Shown: positions 1 through 8,862, counted from the first letter of the stretch. The stretch is DNA of 64,000 bases from Bacteroidetes bacterium 43-16 (GCA_001897525.1 MKTB01000003.1:248001-312000); one strand, 5' to 3'. Numbers and translations are program-made. The notes: generated by a model from the sequence alone, not told the origin.

Positions 1-730
1 TGGCCTGATCGGTCTGGTAGGTATCATCAGCATCGGCTTTTGTATTATCAAAGAACACTTCTACCCTCTTTTGCCAGGTAGCACCACGACCTTTCCCGGT
101 CAGTTTACTCACCCCGAAAATAGTCAGCATGAGCAATACCCCGGCTACGGCAAGTAAAAGGATGTATTTTATAGGTACCCTCCCGATGAAGAACAGGATA
201 CAACAGGTTACTCCCAAAAGCAGTGCGGTAGAGAGGTTGGCCGGTGCAATCAGTCCGCAGATGATCAATACGGGCATCAGGATGGGGAAGAAAAACCCTT
301 TCCAGAAATCGTTTACGATCTTTTGCTTCAGGCTCAACTGTCGGGCCAGGAAAGTAAAGATGGCCAGCTTTGCCAGGTCTGAGGTCTGTATTGTCAAACC
401 CACAAAAGGGATGGCGATCCAGCGCGAACCACTGTTTAATTCTGTACCAAAGAACAGGGTATAGATCAAGAGGGGTATGCTGGCCAGGTAGAGATATACC
501 GACCATTTCATAAAGGTGGTATATTTCATCCGGTGGAAAATATAGATGACCAGTAAACCTAAACATAAGTAGAAGGCCTGTGACACCATGTACTTAAATG
601 TAGAAGAGTTGTACTGCATGGCCAGTCGGTCTGTAGTACTGTATATCAACAAAAGACTGAAGAGTGAAAGGATGACTATCACCGACCAGATCACTTTGTC
701 GCCTTTAACATTATCGAGTATCTTCTTCAT
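1..730 (-). CDS. ftsW: FtsW, SEDS-family peptidoglycan polymerase (partial, C-terminus off left edge)
   Basis: Reading the minus strand from an ATG at 730 gives an open frame to the window edge (about 243 residues) starting MKKILDNVKGDKVIWSV. It shows repeated hydrophobic helices and the SEDS signature around GSRWIAIPFVG with a following TSDLAKL segment. SEDS proteins polymerise lipid II glycans; FtsW does this at the septum with FtsI. Position as the last visible gene of the dcw operon, 29 bp after murD, favours FtsW over RodA, and a separate RodA is present at 27309-28619. The C-terminal part, including the later helices, lies outside the window. Confidence 0.93.
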   Translation of the reverse strand, partial: MKKILDNVKGDKVIWSVIVILSLFSLLLIYSTTDRLAMQYNSSTFKYMVSQAFYLCLGLLVIYIFHRMKYTTFMKWSVYLYLASIPLLIYTLFFGTELNSGSRWIAIPFVGLTIQTSDLAKLAIFTFLARQLSLKQKIVNDFWKGFFFPILMPVLIICGLIAPANLSTALLLGVTCCILFFIGRVPIKYILLLAVAGVLLMLTIFGVSKLTGKGRGATWQKRVEVFFDNTKADADDTYQTDQA

Positions 731-759
731 TTTTTTTTACTGTATAATCTAATTGCTGA

Positions 760-2106
760 TTACAGGTTTTTTACGGCCTCTTTAAACTGGCGGCCTCTGT
801 CTTCATAATTCTTAAACAAATCAAAGCTGGCACAACCCGGAGAAAGTAGTACTACGTCTCCTTTATCGGCTAAAGCGTAAGCTGCATTCACGGCATCTGT
901 GGCGCTTTGTGTGTCTGCGATCTGCGGTACTTTTCCTTCAAATGCTTCATGGATCTTGGTATTATCCAGGCCCATGCACACAATTGCTTTCACCTTTTCT
1001 TCCACCAGTTCCATGATCTCATTATAGTCATTTCCTTTGTCCTGGCCACCTAAGATCAGTACTACGGATTTTTTCATGCTTTCCAGGGCAAACCATACTG
1101 AGTTAAGGTTGGTGCCTTTACTATCGTTGATAAAATCTACACCACGCACGGTAGCTACAAATTCAAGGCGGTGCTCCAGTCCTTCAAATGTCTCAAAACA
1201 GTCCCTGATCTTCTCTTTACGAATACCTGCCGCTCTTGCTGAAATACCTGCTGCCATTGAGTTAAACTGATTGTGCTTGCCATCTAAAGTCATGTCATGG
1301 ATAGAAACTTTCATATCATCGCCATCCCATTTAATGTGCATTTCGTCATTTTGCATATATCCGCCATCACCTGAATTGTTGTGCGCATCGCTCATAGTAA
1401 TATAAATTATCCTTGGGTTAATAGTATGTTGTTCTAAATATTTTCTGCTTGCCTCATCATCTTTATTGAGGATGACGATATCTGTGTTTGTCTGGTTTTC
1501 TGTGATCCGGAACTTGGAGGCTACATAGTTTTCAAACTGGTAATTGTAGCGGTCCAGGTGGTCCGGGGTTATGTTTAAGATCATTGCAATATCCGGTCTG
1601 AAGGTGTTGACATCATCCAGTTGAAAACTGCTGATCTCTGCCACATACCAAGCTTTAGGCGCTTCTGCAATCTGCCGGGCAAAGCTGTACCCGATATTGC
1701 CTACCATAGCCACGTCTAATCCGCTTTCTTTGAGTATATGATACGCCAGGCTTGTTGTGGTACTCTTACCATTGCTCCCGGTGATCGCTACTATTCTACT
1801 CTCTCCTTTAAACCTGAATCCCCATTCTATCTCGCTGATCAGTTCTATACCTTTTTCCCTGATGGCTTTTATCACGGGTGCTTTTTCCGGTATGCCCGGA
1901 CTTTTTATAATGATGTCGGCGCTTAATACTTTTTCCATATCATGCCCACCTTCTTCAAAATCAATTCCCCACTGTCTCAGCTCGTTTTTATAGCCTTCTT
2001 TAATCAACCCGAAATCGGATACCCATACTTCATAGCCTTTCTGCTGTGCTAATAAGGCTGCTCCGTTCCCGCTTTCGCCTGCTCCTAAAATCACTACTTT
2101 CTTCAT
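760..2106 (-). CDS. murD: UDP-N-acetylmuramoyl-L-alanine--D-glutamate ligase MurD
   Basis: This 448-aa cytoplasmic ligase adds D-Glu to UDP-MurNAc-L-Ala in peptidoglycan precursor synthesis. The start is set at the ATG beginning MKKVVILGAGESG, giving an N-terminal Rossmann-like UDP-binding domain. Extending the frame upstream would run into mraY. The ATP P-loop GSNGKST lies at about residues 110-116, followed by the Mur-ligase HLDRY segment and the C-terminal SPGCASFDLF motif typical of MurD. Only 5 bp separate it from the mraY stop, so translation is probably coupled in the dcw operon. Length is normal for the family. Confidence 0.96.
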   Translation of the reverse strand: MKKVVILGAGESGNGAALLAQQKGYEVWVSDFGLIKEGYKNELRQWGIDFEEGGHDMEKVLSADIIIKSPGIPEKAPVIKAIREKGIELISEIEWGFRFKGESRIVAITGSNGKSTTTSLAYHILKESGLDVAMVGNIGYSFARQIAEAPKAWYVAEISSFQLDDVNTFRPDIAMILNITPDHLDRYNYQFENYVASKFRITENQTNTDIVILNKDDEASRKYLEQHTINPRIIYITMSDAHNNSGDGGYMQNDEMHIKWDGDDMKVSIHDMTLDGKHNQFNSMAAGISARAAGIRKEKIRDCFETFEGLEHRLEFVATVRGVDFINDSKGTNLNSVWFALESMKKSVVLILGGQDKGNDYNEIMELVEEKVKAIVCMGLDNTKIHEAFEGKVPQIADTQSATDAVNAAYALADKGDVVLLSPGCASFDLFKNYEDRGRQFKEAVKNL

Positions 2107-2111
2107 ATGGA

Positions 2112-3395
2112 TTATTGTAATTTCATGGATACAACACTTAATACTGCGAGTATAATACCTACAATCCAAAAGCGTGTTACGATCTTAGTCTCATGGTAAC
2201 CCAGCTTCTGGTAGTGATGGTGCAGGGGTGCCATTTTCAGTAAACGATGTGTCTGCGCATATTCCAGGCCATGTCTTTTCTTCTGGTATTTGAAGTAGAA
2301 AGTCTGCATGATAACGGACAGGTTCTCTACTAAGAAGATACCGCAGAATATAGGGATCAACAGCTCTTTACGAACGATGATGGCCATACAGGCGATGATA
2401 CCTCCTAAGGCAAGACTACCGGTATCGCCCATAAAGACTTGTGCCGGGTAGGTATTGTACCAGAGGAAGCCGATACAGGCCCCTACAAAGGCTCCCATGA
2501 AGACTGAAAGTTCTCCGAGGTTAGGAATATGCATGATGTTCAGGTACTCTGCAAAGATGTAGTTACCGGATACATAAGCAAATAGCCCTAAACACATCCC
2601 GGCTATGGCGGAAACTCCTGTTGCCAGGCCATCCAGCCCATCGGTGAGGTTGGCCCCGTTGCTCACGGCTGTAATGATAAATATTACGAAAGCGATATAG
2701 ATGATCGGGGTAACCCATTCAATATTTTTATCTCCGAAGATGGAAGCTATTTTTGCAAAGCTGATCTCATGGCTTTTGTTGAAGGGCACACTGGTCACCG
2801 CTGAACGCACTTTTACATATTCTCTTACCCGGCCATCGCTCTCTTTCCGGAACGTAGGTGTACCGATTACTTTTTCAGTGGCATCATAAACTACAGGTTC
2901 TCCTTTTACTACTTCACGGGTGGTAACGACATGCTGGTTGAAGTACATGAGGGAACCGATAATGATACCTAATCCTACCTGTCCTACTACTTTGAACCTG
3001 CCTTTAAGCCCGTCTTTGTTCTTCTTGAATACTTTGATATAATCGTCGAGGAAGCCGATGAGTCCCAGCCAGAGGGTACTCAACAGCATCATCAGTACGT
3101 ATATGTTTTTCACATCTGCAAAGAGCAAGGTGGGAATCACGATACCTGCAATGATGATGATACCGCCCATAGTGGGTGTACCTTTCTTCGAGGTCTGGCC
3201 TTCAAGGCCCAGCTCGCGCACGGTTTCACCGATCTGTTTTTTCCTCAGGTAGTTGATCAGCCGCTTGCCGTAGACCATAGTGATGATCAGCGACAATATG
3301 ATGGCCGCCCCCACTCTGAAGGTGATAAACTGAAAAACTCCGGCACCGCTTAATCCGAAAGCCTCTCGTAAGTATTTGAATAAATCGTAGAGCAT
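2112..3395 (-). CDS. mraY: Phospho-N-acetylmuramoyl-pentapeptide transferase MraY
   Basis: A 427-aa polytopic inner-membrane enzyme that transfers phospho-MurNAc-pentapeptide to undecaprenyl phosphate, forming lipid I. Visible family motifs are FLDDYIK (Asp pair), NLTDGLDGLA and the HHHYQKLG loop near the C-terminus, with about ten hydrophobic helices between them. It is longer than E. coli MraY (360 aa). The extra length is a periplasmic-loop insertion around residues 145-215 (rich in charged residues and V), a feature I associate with Bacteroidota MraY. The gene lies 5 bp from murE and 5 bp from murD. Confidence 0.96.
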   Translation of the reverse strand: MLYDLFKYLREAFGLSGAGVFQFITFRVGAAIILSLIITMVYGKRLINYLRKKQIGETVRELGLEGQTSKKGTPTMGGIIIIAGIVIPTLLFADVKNIYVLMMLLSTLWLGLIGFLDDYIKVFKKNKDGLKGRFKVVGQVGLGIIIGSLMYFNQHVVTTREVVKGEPVVYDATEKVIGTPTFRKESDGRVREYVKVRSAVTSVPFNKSHEISFAKIASIFGDKNIEWVTPIIYIAFVIFIITAVSNGANLTDGLDGLATGVSAIAGMCLGLFAYVSGNYIFAEYLNIMHIPNLGELSVFMGAFVGACIGFLWYNTYPAQVFMGDTGSLALGGIIACMAIIVRKELLIPIFCGIFLVENLSVIMQTFYFKYQKKRHGLEYAQTHRLLKMAPLHHHYQKLGYHETKIVTRFWIVGIILAVLSVVSMKLQ

Positions 3396-3400
3396 CCTTT

Positions 3401-4861
3401 TTATTTTTCGAGTAAGTTGAACATTTCCATCAACACTTCTCTATCATCAAAATGGTGTTTTACACCATTAATTTCCTGGTATGTTTCATGTCCTTTGCCG
3501 GCTACCAGGATCACGTCATGGGCCTGCGCAAGATTACATGCTGTTTTGATTGCTTCTTTCCGGTCACTGATGCGGAGCATCTTCCGGTAATGTCCCGGTG
3601 CCAGTCCTGCTACCATCTCATCCAGGATAGTTTCCGGATTTTCGGTACGCGGATTGTCAGAGGTCAGTATCGTTGTGGTGCTGAGGTCGCAGGCGACTCT
3701 TGCCATTTCCGGGCGTTTTGTCCGGTCCCGGTCACCACCACATCCCACCACGGTAATGATACCGGCTTGCTGCCCGAACTGCCTGATGGTAGACAATACG
3801 TTTTGCAAAGCATCGGGGGTATGTGCATAATCAATAATGCCCAGGATCTTCTTTACCGGAGACTGCATGGTCTCAAATCTTCCCGGAGCACCGGCTATAT
3901 TGCTCAAGCCGGTCAATATGTCTAAGCTGTCTTTACCGCACAATACGGCTGCTCCATAGGCCGCCAGCAGGTTGTAGGCATTGAACAGCCCGGTCATCCT
4001 GAAGTGGACTTCCTGGTTGTTCACCTGCATCAGGAGCCCGGTCAGGTTGTTTTCCAGGACTTTTCCTTTAAAATCGGAAGGGGCTCTTAAGGCATAGGAC
4101 TGTTTCCGTGCTTTTGTATTTTGCAGCATCACAGCGCCACGCTTATCATCTATATTGGTCAAAGCAAATGCCGTTTTAGGCAAATGATCGAAAAAGCTTT
4201 TTTTGACCCTTATGTATTCATCAAATGTTTTATGATAATCTAAATGGTCATGGGTAATGTTGGTAAAAATACCGCCTGCGAAGGTCACACCACCGATCCT
4301 GTGCTGGTGTACGGCATGTGAGCTCACTTCCATAAAGGCATAGGTACAGCCGGCTTCCAGCATTTGAGCAAACAATTGCTGCAGGCTGATGGCATCCGGT
4401 GTGGTATGTGTAGACGGGATCACGCTCGCCCCGATCCTGTTCTCTACCGTAGAGATCAGGCCGCAAGGCTCACCCAGGCTTTCAAACAACTGGAATAATA
4501 CAGTGGCTACGGTAGTCTTTCCATTGGTCCCGGTCACGCCTATTACTTTCATTTTAGCCGTAGGGTTGCCATAGAAAGCGGAGGCCAAAACACCCACCAC
4601 TTCATGCACTTCTTTTACCTGGATATAGCATACCCCTTCTTTTAAGGTTGAAGGCAGGTCGCTGCAAACAATGGCCACAGCGCCTTTCTCGATAGCGGTA
4701 TCTATATAGGTATGACCATCTGTTAAAGCTCCTTTCAGGGCAAAAAACAAAGCTCCCGGCATTATTTTACGGGAATCCAATACCAGGCTGCTAACTGTAG
4801 CAGTGGTATCGCCTGTAGTATTTACCGGCCCGAGTTGTTCTATTAATACCTGAATGGTCAC
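3401..4861 (-). CDS. murE: UDP-MurNAc-L-Ala-D-Glu:meso-diaminopimelate ligase MurE
   Basis: A 486-aa cytoplasmic Mur ligase adding the third amino acid of the stem peptide. The P-loop GTNGKTT is at residues 111-117 and HDHLDYH follows in the central domain. The C-terminal substrate motif DNPR (in TSDNPRTENP, about residue 404) is the signature for meso-diaminopimelate rather than L-lysine, so the peptidoglycan is predicted to be DAP-type. The start codon is GTG at 4861; no ATG lies at the expected N-terminus MTIQVLIEQL. It sits 13 bp after ftsI and 5 bp before mraY in the dcw operon. Confidence 0.96.
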   Translation of the reverse strand: MTIQVLIEQLGPVNTTGDTTATVSSLVLDSRKIMPGALFFALKGALTDGHTYIDTAIEKGAVAIVCSDLPSTLKEGVCYIQVKEVHEVVGVLASAFYGNPTAKMKVIGVTGTNGKTTVATVLFQLFESLGEPCGLISTVENRIGASVIPSTHTTPDAISLQQLFAQMLEAGCTYAFMEVSSHAVHQHRIGGVTFAGGIFTNITHDHLDYHKTFDEYIRVKKSFFDHLPKTAFALTNIDDKRGAVMLQNTKARKQSYALRAPSDFKGKVLENNLTGLLMQVNNQEVHFRMTGLFNAYNLLAAYGAAVLCGKDSLDILTGLSNIAGAPGRFETMQSPVKKILGIIDYAHTPDALQNVLSTIRQFGQQAGIITVVGCGGDRDRTKRPEMARVACDLSTTTILTSDNPRTENPETILDEMVAGLAPGHYRKMLRISDRKEAIKTACNLAQAHDVILVAGKGHETYQEINGVKHHFDDREVLMEMFNLLEK

Positions 4862-4874
4862 TATGATTCTATTT

Positions 4875-6989
4875 TTAATTTAATTCTATACGAATGGCTT
4901 GCCGGTCTTTATAGGTACTCCCTGCAGGTATGGACTGGCTGACTACCGCCCCTGTTCCCTGCACGTTTACTTTTAATCCTGCATTTTCTAAAAGGTATAA
5001 GGCTTCTTTAACGCCCATGCCCATAACATCGGGTACTATATGATTTTTCACGGCTTTAGGTACCAATGATAATTTATTGGTCTCATCAGCCTGCACACCG
5101 GCCAGCAGGGCCTCCACTCCGCCATTTCTTGGCGCACGGCCAAAGTTTTCCAGCAAATAGTATAACTGGTAAGCCGGAGCAGGTTTAGCTGAAATGGTAT
5201 TTTCTTTTCCTAAAGAGTCTATGTTCAATTTCCAGCCACCTATCTTCGTAGTGTACAGTTTGTCTGCGATCGCTTTAAAGACGGGTACACCCAGTTGCGC
5301 CCCATAATATACACCACCCGGCTTGGAGCGGATCACTACTGCGATGGTATATTTAGGCTTATCGGCCGGGAAGTATCCTACGAATGAACCCTGGCGTACG
5401 CCATCAGCGTAGCGGTATCTTACACCGCCAATCACATCATCTACCTGTGCTGTACCGGTCTTGCCTGCTGCCTGGTAGAAGGGTGATTTGGCAGATTTCG
5501 CTGTTCCTTTTTCCACCACGGCCAGTGTTACCTGGCGCAATGCTTTTACGGTAGATTCTTTACCTATTTTATCAATCAATACTTTAGGCTCTGTTTTCTT
5601 CACGACCTTACCATCATCCATGATGGCACTTACGAGGTAAGGCTGCATCATCCTTCCGTTATTGGCAACTGCATTATACACCATACAGGTATGCAGCGGT
5701 GTGATCATGCTTTCATAACCATAGGCGATCCAGGGCAATGAAGTCACTTTATTCCAGTGCTTATGTGCCGTGGTCTTGATCGTTGGCGAGCGTTCGCCCG
5801 CAAGATCAATACCTGTTTTTTTACCCAAACCCAGATGTTGTAAATGTTTGATGAACTTCATCGGGTTGTCTTTGTAATATTTGTTGGCCAATGAGGCAAA
5901 GGCTACATTGGAGGATTGTGCAAATGCATTTTCTACGGTAATGGTACCCAGCCCGCCATGATCATCTCTCACGGTTTGTGTACCGAAGCGTGCAGCGCCT
6001 CCCAGGCAGTTCACCATACTGTTGGCATCTACATAACCATCTTCCAGCAAGGCGTAAAGGGTCATGAGCTTGAACACAGAACCGGGCTCAGAAGGGATCA
6101 TGGCATAGTTGAAGTCTTCCCAATAGCTCCCGTCTTTCTGGCGGCCCAGATTGGCAATGGCTTTGATCTTACCGGTCGCTACTTCCATAACGATAGCTGT
6201 TCCCTGCAGGCATTCGTATTGCTCCATGATATCATGCAGGGCATGTTCTGCTACCTCCTGCACATCAATATCTATGGTAGATATGATGTCGTGACCATGT
6301 GTGGCTTCTATTTCAGATCCGGTAACCGGCACCCATTGTCCGCCTGCTTTGTGCATTACTCTTGTGCCTTGCCTGCCTGCCAGGGCACTGTCATAAGCGT
6401 TCTCCAGTCCTATGGTCGGTGCATTTTCGCGCCACAGACCTATGGTGCGGTAGCCCAGCATACCATAAGGGTTAATGCGTTTCATTTTAGGCTCAGGCAT
6501 AAAACCGCCTTTGTTCTTCGGTTTTTTAAAGACCGGCAGGTTCCTGATCTTCTGGTATTGAAAATAGGCGACATTATTTTTTAGGGTCCAGTATTTGGAG
6601 CCTGCTTTATAGCCTGCTTTTATACGCTGCTTCAGCAGGTTGGCCGATTCATCTTCCATGATGGCCGCAACTGCCTCACATACGGTATCTACATAATGAT
6701 AAAAGGTATCTTTATTGATCACAGACAGGTCCATCTTCAGGTCGAAACGCGGGATGGTGGCTGAAAGGATACGTCCTTCTTCGGTGAAAATATTACCGCG
6801 GTCAGGGTACAAGGTTTCGTTCCGGGTAAAGGATTCGTTGGCTTTAGCCCTGAGCTGATCTCCTTTGGTGATCTGTGTATGTGCTGCTTTGGCAATAATG
6901 GCAATACCGAATAGCAATATCAAGGCAAAAGACAGGTTAGCCCGCCTTGAGATGTCCTTTTTTACGCTTGATTTTTTTTGCTGTGCCAC
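4875..6989 (-). CDS. ftsI: FtsI/PBP3-type division transpeptidase with PASTA domain
   Basis: A 704-aa class B penicillin-binding protein that cross-links septal peptidoglycan as partner of FtsW. A single N-terminal membrane helix (about residues 20-38) is followed by the PBP dimerisation region with the YPDRGNIF segment near 61. The transpeptidase domain has the active-site SVFK at 304-307, SSN at 359-361 and KTG at 510-512. A C-terminal PASTA repeat (about 640-704, starting VPDVMGMG) extends it beyond E. coli FtsI. The start is GTG, 2 bp from the ftsL stop. The motif set and operon place leave little doubt about function. Confidence 0.96.
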   Translation of the reverse strand: MAQQKKSSVKKDISRRANLSFALILLFGIAIIAKAAHTQITKGDQLRAKANESFTRNETLYPDRGNIFTEEGRILSATIPRFDLKMDLSVINKDTFYHYVDTVCEAVAAIMEDESANLLKQRIKAGYKAGSKYWTLKNNVAYFQYQKIRNLPVFKKPKNKGGFMPEPKMKRINPYGMLGYRTIGLWRENAPTIGLENAYDSALAGRQGTRVMHKAGGQWVPVTGSEIEATHGHDIISTIDIDVQEVAEHALHDIMEQYECLQGTAIVMEVATGKIKAIANLGRQKDGSYWEDFNYAMIPSEPGSVFKLMTLYALLEDGYVDANSMVNCLGGAARFGTQTVRDDHGGLGTITVENAFAQSSNVAFASLANKYYKDNPMKFIKHLQHLGLGKKTGIDLAGERSPTIKTTAHKHWNKVTSLPWIAYGYESMITPLHTCMVYNAVANNGRMMQPYLVSAIMDDGKVVKKTEPKVLIDKIGKESTVKALRQVTLAVVEKGTAKSAKSPFYQAAGKTGTAQVDDVIGGVRYRYADGVRQGSFVGYFPADKPKYTIAVVIRSKPGGVYYGAQLGVPVFKAIADKLYTTKIGGWKLNIDSLGKENTISAKPAPAYQLYYLLENFGRAPRNGGVEALLAGVQADETNKLSLVPKAVKNHIVPDVMGMGVKEALYLLENAGLKVNVQGTGAVVSQSIPAGSTYKDRQAIRIELN

Positions 6990-6991
6990 GG

Positions 6992-7348
6992 TTAATTGCT
7001 TGTTGCTTGTTCTTTATTATTGGTGTACTTTTTAATTTCGAATGCCGGTTTGTCGAGCGGCCTGATGCCCATTGCCCCGGTCTGGTCACTGATCTGTTTC
7101 TCGGAAGTACTGTAGATCAGGTTGGCCTGTGCATCTTTATACCTCCAGCGCACTTCTTCCAGTTCTTTATTTTTTTTCTCGATCTCCCGGGATATCGCTA
7201 CTCCTTTATTATTGTTGGAGATGTATGCCAGGGCAAGAATCGCCAGGAAGATTAAAAAGGGAACATTCAGTACCACGCCTTTGTAAGAAATGCTATCGAA
7301 GCGTTCTTTAAAGGCCTCCAGCCGGCTTTGTTTTTTTACCTCTTCCAT
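6992..7348 (-). CDS. ftsL: FtsL-like divisome protein
   Basis: A 118-aa bitopic protein: a short basic cytoplasmic tail, one membrane helix at about residues 27-45 (VLNVPFLIFLAILALAYI), then a coiled-coil stretch (about 52-85, ISREIEKKNKELEEVRWRYK). This is the architecture of FtsL, which scaffolds FtsQ/FtsB and activates FtsWI. Sequence identity to E. coli FtsL is not visible. The call rests on topology and on the position between rsmH and ftsI, where Bacteroidota carry their FtsL form. It starts with ATG, 2 bp after rsmH. Confidence 0.85.
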   Translation of the reverse strand: MEEVKKQSRLEAFKERFDSISYKGVVLNVPFLIFLAILALAYISNNNKGVAISREIEKKNKELEEVRWRYKDAQANLIYSTSEKQISDQTGAMGIRPLDKPAFEIKKYTNNKEQATSN

Positions 7349-7350
7349 GT

Positions 7351-8262
7351 TTACTTGTTGTTTTCATAAACTGCTACGCGCAGCCTTGCACTCCTCGACC
7401 TGTTGTTTTCTTTCAATTCTGCTTCATCCGGCAGCACATCTTTCAATGCGGTAAAAGGATTTTCTTCTGTTCTCCTGCCGAATGCATCGGTCTGTATCTC
7501 TTCCAGTGTACCTTGTTTCATGATCTTCTTCACCAGCCTGTCTTCCAGCGAGTGGAAGGTGATGATGGCTAAACGTCCATTAGGCTTCAGGCATGACTTC
7601 GTCTGTTCCAGGAAGCTGCTCAGCACGCCTATTTCATCGTTCACTTCAATCCTCAGGGCCTGGAATACCTGTGCCAGGTAACGATTGGGCTTTCCCTTGA
7701 TGCAGCTATCGATCCGGTTCTTAAAATCTTCTATGGTTTTTATGGTACCGTTCTTTCTTTGCTCTACGATCGTCTTCGCCAGTGTTCTTGCATTTCTTAC
7801 TTCTCCGTATACTTCAAACATCTTTTGCAACTGATCTGCTGAATAGTCGCGGATCACATCGGCTGCTGTTTTATCCAGGCGGTCATCCATCCTCATGTCC
7901 AGCGGAGCGTCAAATCTTATCGAGAATCCGCGGTCTGCCGTGTCAAACTGGAAGGAGCTTACGCCCAGATCGGCCAGGATACCATCTACACGCTGTGTGC
8001 CCAGTAACCTGAGGAAGCGTTTGATGTATTGAAAGTTCTCTTTGACCAGTATAAACCTGGGGTCATCGATCGCGTTCTCCCAGGCATCTTTATCATGGTC
8101 AAATGCAATGAGCTTACCATGTTTCCCTAATTGCGAAAGGATGGCCCTGCTGTGCCCTCCTCCTCCAAACGTACAATCTACATAAACGCCGTTGGGCTTT
8201 ATATCTAATGCCGCTACGCTCTCTTCGAGCAAAACCGAAATATGATGATAGTCCTGCTCCAT
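7351..8262 (-). CDS. rsmH: 16S rRNA (cytosine1402-N4)-methyltransferase RsmH
   Basis: A 303-aa SAM-dependent methyltransferase (formerly MraW) modifying C1402 of 16S rRNA. The SAM-binding motif DCTFGGGGHS is at residues 29-38. DLGVSSFQFD and the C-terminal HSLEDRLVKKI block are family hallmarks. Its ATG overlaps the mraZ stop as TAATG, so the two are translationally coupled. Length is normal. It occupies the standard second position of the dcw operon. Confidence 0.97.
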   Translation of the reverse strand: MEQDYHHISVLLEESVAALDIKPNGVYVDCTFGGGGHSRAILSQLGKHGKLIAFDHDKDAWENAIDDPRFILVKENFQYIKRFLRLLGTQRVDGILADLGVSSFQFDTADRGFSIRFDAPLDMRMDDRLDKTAADVIRDYSADQLQKMFEVYGEVRNARTLAKTIVEQRKNGTIKTIEDFKNRIDSCIKGKPNRYLAQVFQALRIEVNDEIGVLSSFLEQTKSCLKPNGRLAIITFHSLEDRLVKKIMKQGTLEEIQTDAFGRRTEENPFTALKDVLPDEAELKENNRSRSARLRVAVYENNK

Positions 8263-8699
8263 TAGCTGAATAGATCGTCTGTTAATTCAATATCTTCACT
8301 CAGGGACTGCATGTACGCTTCTTTGCGCGCTGCATCCCATATTTCTACCTGGTCGCCCATAGCCCAGAAAACGATGTCCTTATTTAAGCCGGCAGCATCC
8401 TGCAGGTTTTTAGGGATCAGGATCCTGTTGGCGCTATCAACCTCAAGTGTTCTGTAGCCGTCCAGGAACTGGCGTTTAAATTCCATGGCTTTCGCTTTCA
8501 GCGGATTTAAGCGCGCCAGGGAAGCTTCTGCCTGTGCCCATTGGGTCTCTGTATATAAGGTAAGGCTACCAACTTTGGTGATCTTTACGTGAAAGCGTGT
8601 TCTTTCGGTCTCCGGCAATTGCTTGCAGAAGTCAGCAGGAACGAGCAGTCGTCCTTTTGCATCCATAGAAACCTTATATTCGCCGTAAATATTTGCCAA
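8262..8699 (-). CDS. mraZ: MraZ, transcriptional regulator of the dcw operon
   Basis: A 145-aa protein with two SpoVT/AbrB-like halves: residues about 5-50 (VSMDAKGRLLVPADF) and about 78-125 (TLEVDSANRILIPKNL). MraZ forms a ring and binds direct repeats in front of its own operon to repress it. The start is TTG at 8699, since MANIYGEYKVSMDAKGR matches the family N-terminus and no ATG is available before the conserved block. Immediately upstream lies an array of GTGG-type repeats with exact 10-bp spacing (see 8723-8756). It is the first gene of the leftward dcw operon. Confidence 0.95.
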   Translation of the reverse strand: MANIYGEYKVSMDAKGRLLVPADFCKQLPETERTRFHVKITKVGSLTLYTETQWAQAEASLARLNPLKAKAMEFKRQFLDGYRTLEVDSANRILIPKNLQDAAGLNKDIVFWAMGDQVEIWDAARKEAYMQSLSEDIELTDDLFS

Positions 8700-8722
8700 A
8701 GTGGGCCGTTTTATATTTTATG

Positions 8723-8756
8723 CTACAAAATAACACAATTTACCACAATTTACCAC
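8723..8756 (-). promoter_or_regulatory. Putative MraZ operator: four 10-bp-phased repeats
   Basis: Read on the minus strand, GTGG, GTGG, GTGT and GTAG units start exactly 10 bp apart (plus-strand positions 8753-8756, 8743-8746, 8733-8736 and 8723-8726), with TAAATT spacers between the first two. MraZ operators in other bacteria are three or four short G-rich repeats with one-turn spacing ahead of mraZ. The array lies 24-57 bp before the mraZ start and would overlap a promoter, consistent with autorepression. Confidence 0.75.
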
Positions 8757-8774
8757 TTTGGAGTTATTGCCATT

Positions 8775-8783
8775 TTATCCACA
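8775..8783 (+). promoter_or_regulatory. Perfect consensus DnaA box
   Basis: The sequence TTATCCACA matches the canonical DnaA 9-mer exactly. It lies in an AT-rich stretch and faces a second, inverted perfect copy 70 bp away (8854-8862). It could act in DnaA-dependent regulation of the dcw operon or in replication initiation. Confidence 0.6.
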
Positions 8784-8835
8784 AAGGTGTGAATATTAAA
8801 TAATTGATAATCAACAAATTAACACTCAATAGAAT

Positions 8836-8849
8836 AATTGTGCACAATT
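8836..8849. repeat. 14-bp perfect palindrome between the DnaA boxes
   Basis: AATTGTGCACAATT reads identically on both strands. Its centre contains TTGTGCACA, a two-mismatch DnaA-like 9-mer in both directions. It may be a dimeric regulator site or a weak DnaA site. It was seen directly; its function is unknown. Confidence 0.5.
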
Positions 8850-8853
8850 GAAA

Positions 8854-8862
8854 TGTGGATAA
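8854..8862 (-). promoter_or_regulatory. Perfect consensus DnaA box, inverted
   Basis: TGTGGATAA is the exact reverse complement of TTATCCACA. With the box at 8775-8783 it forms an inverted pair flanking about 70 bp of AT-rich DNA. Confidence 0.6.

Noticed and set aside
105-566. 153-codon minus-strand open frame near the left edge
   Set aside because: It is out of frame with the FtsW reading frame, which starts at 730 and shows SEDS motifs through the same DNA.
5916-6584. 222-codon plus-strand open frame inside ftsI
   Set aside because: It is fully antisense to a gene with complete PBP motifs, has no recognisable domain and reads as a shadow of GC-biased codons.
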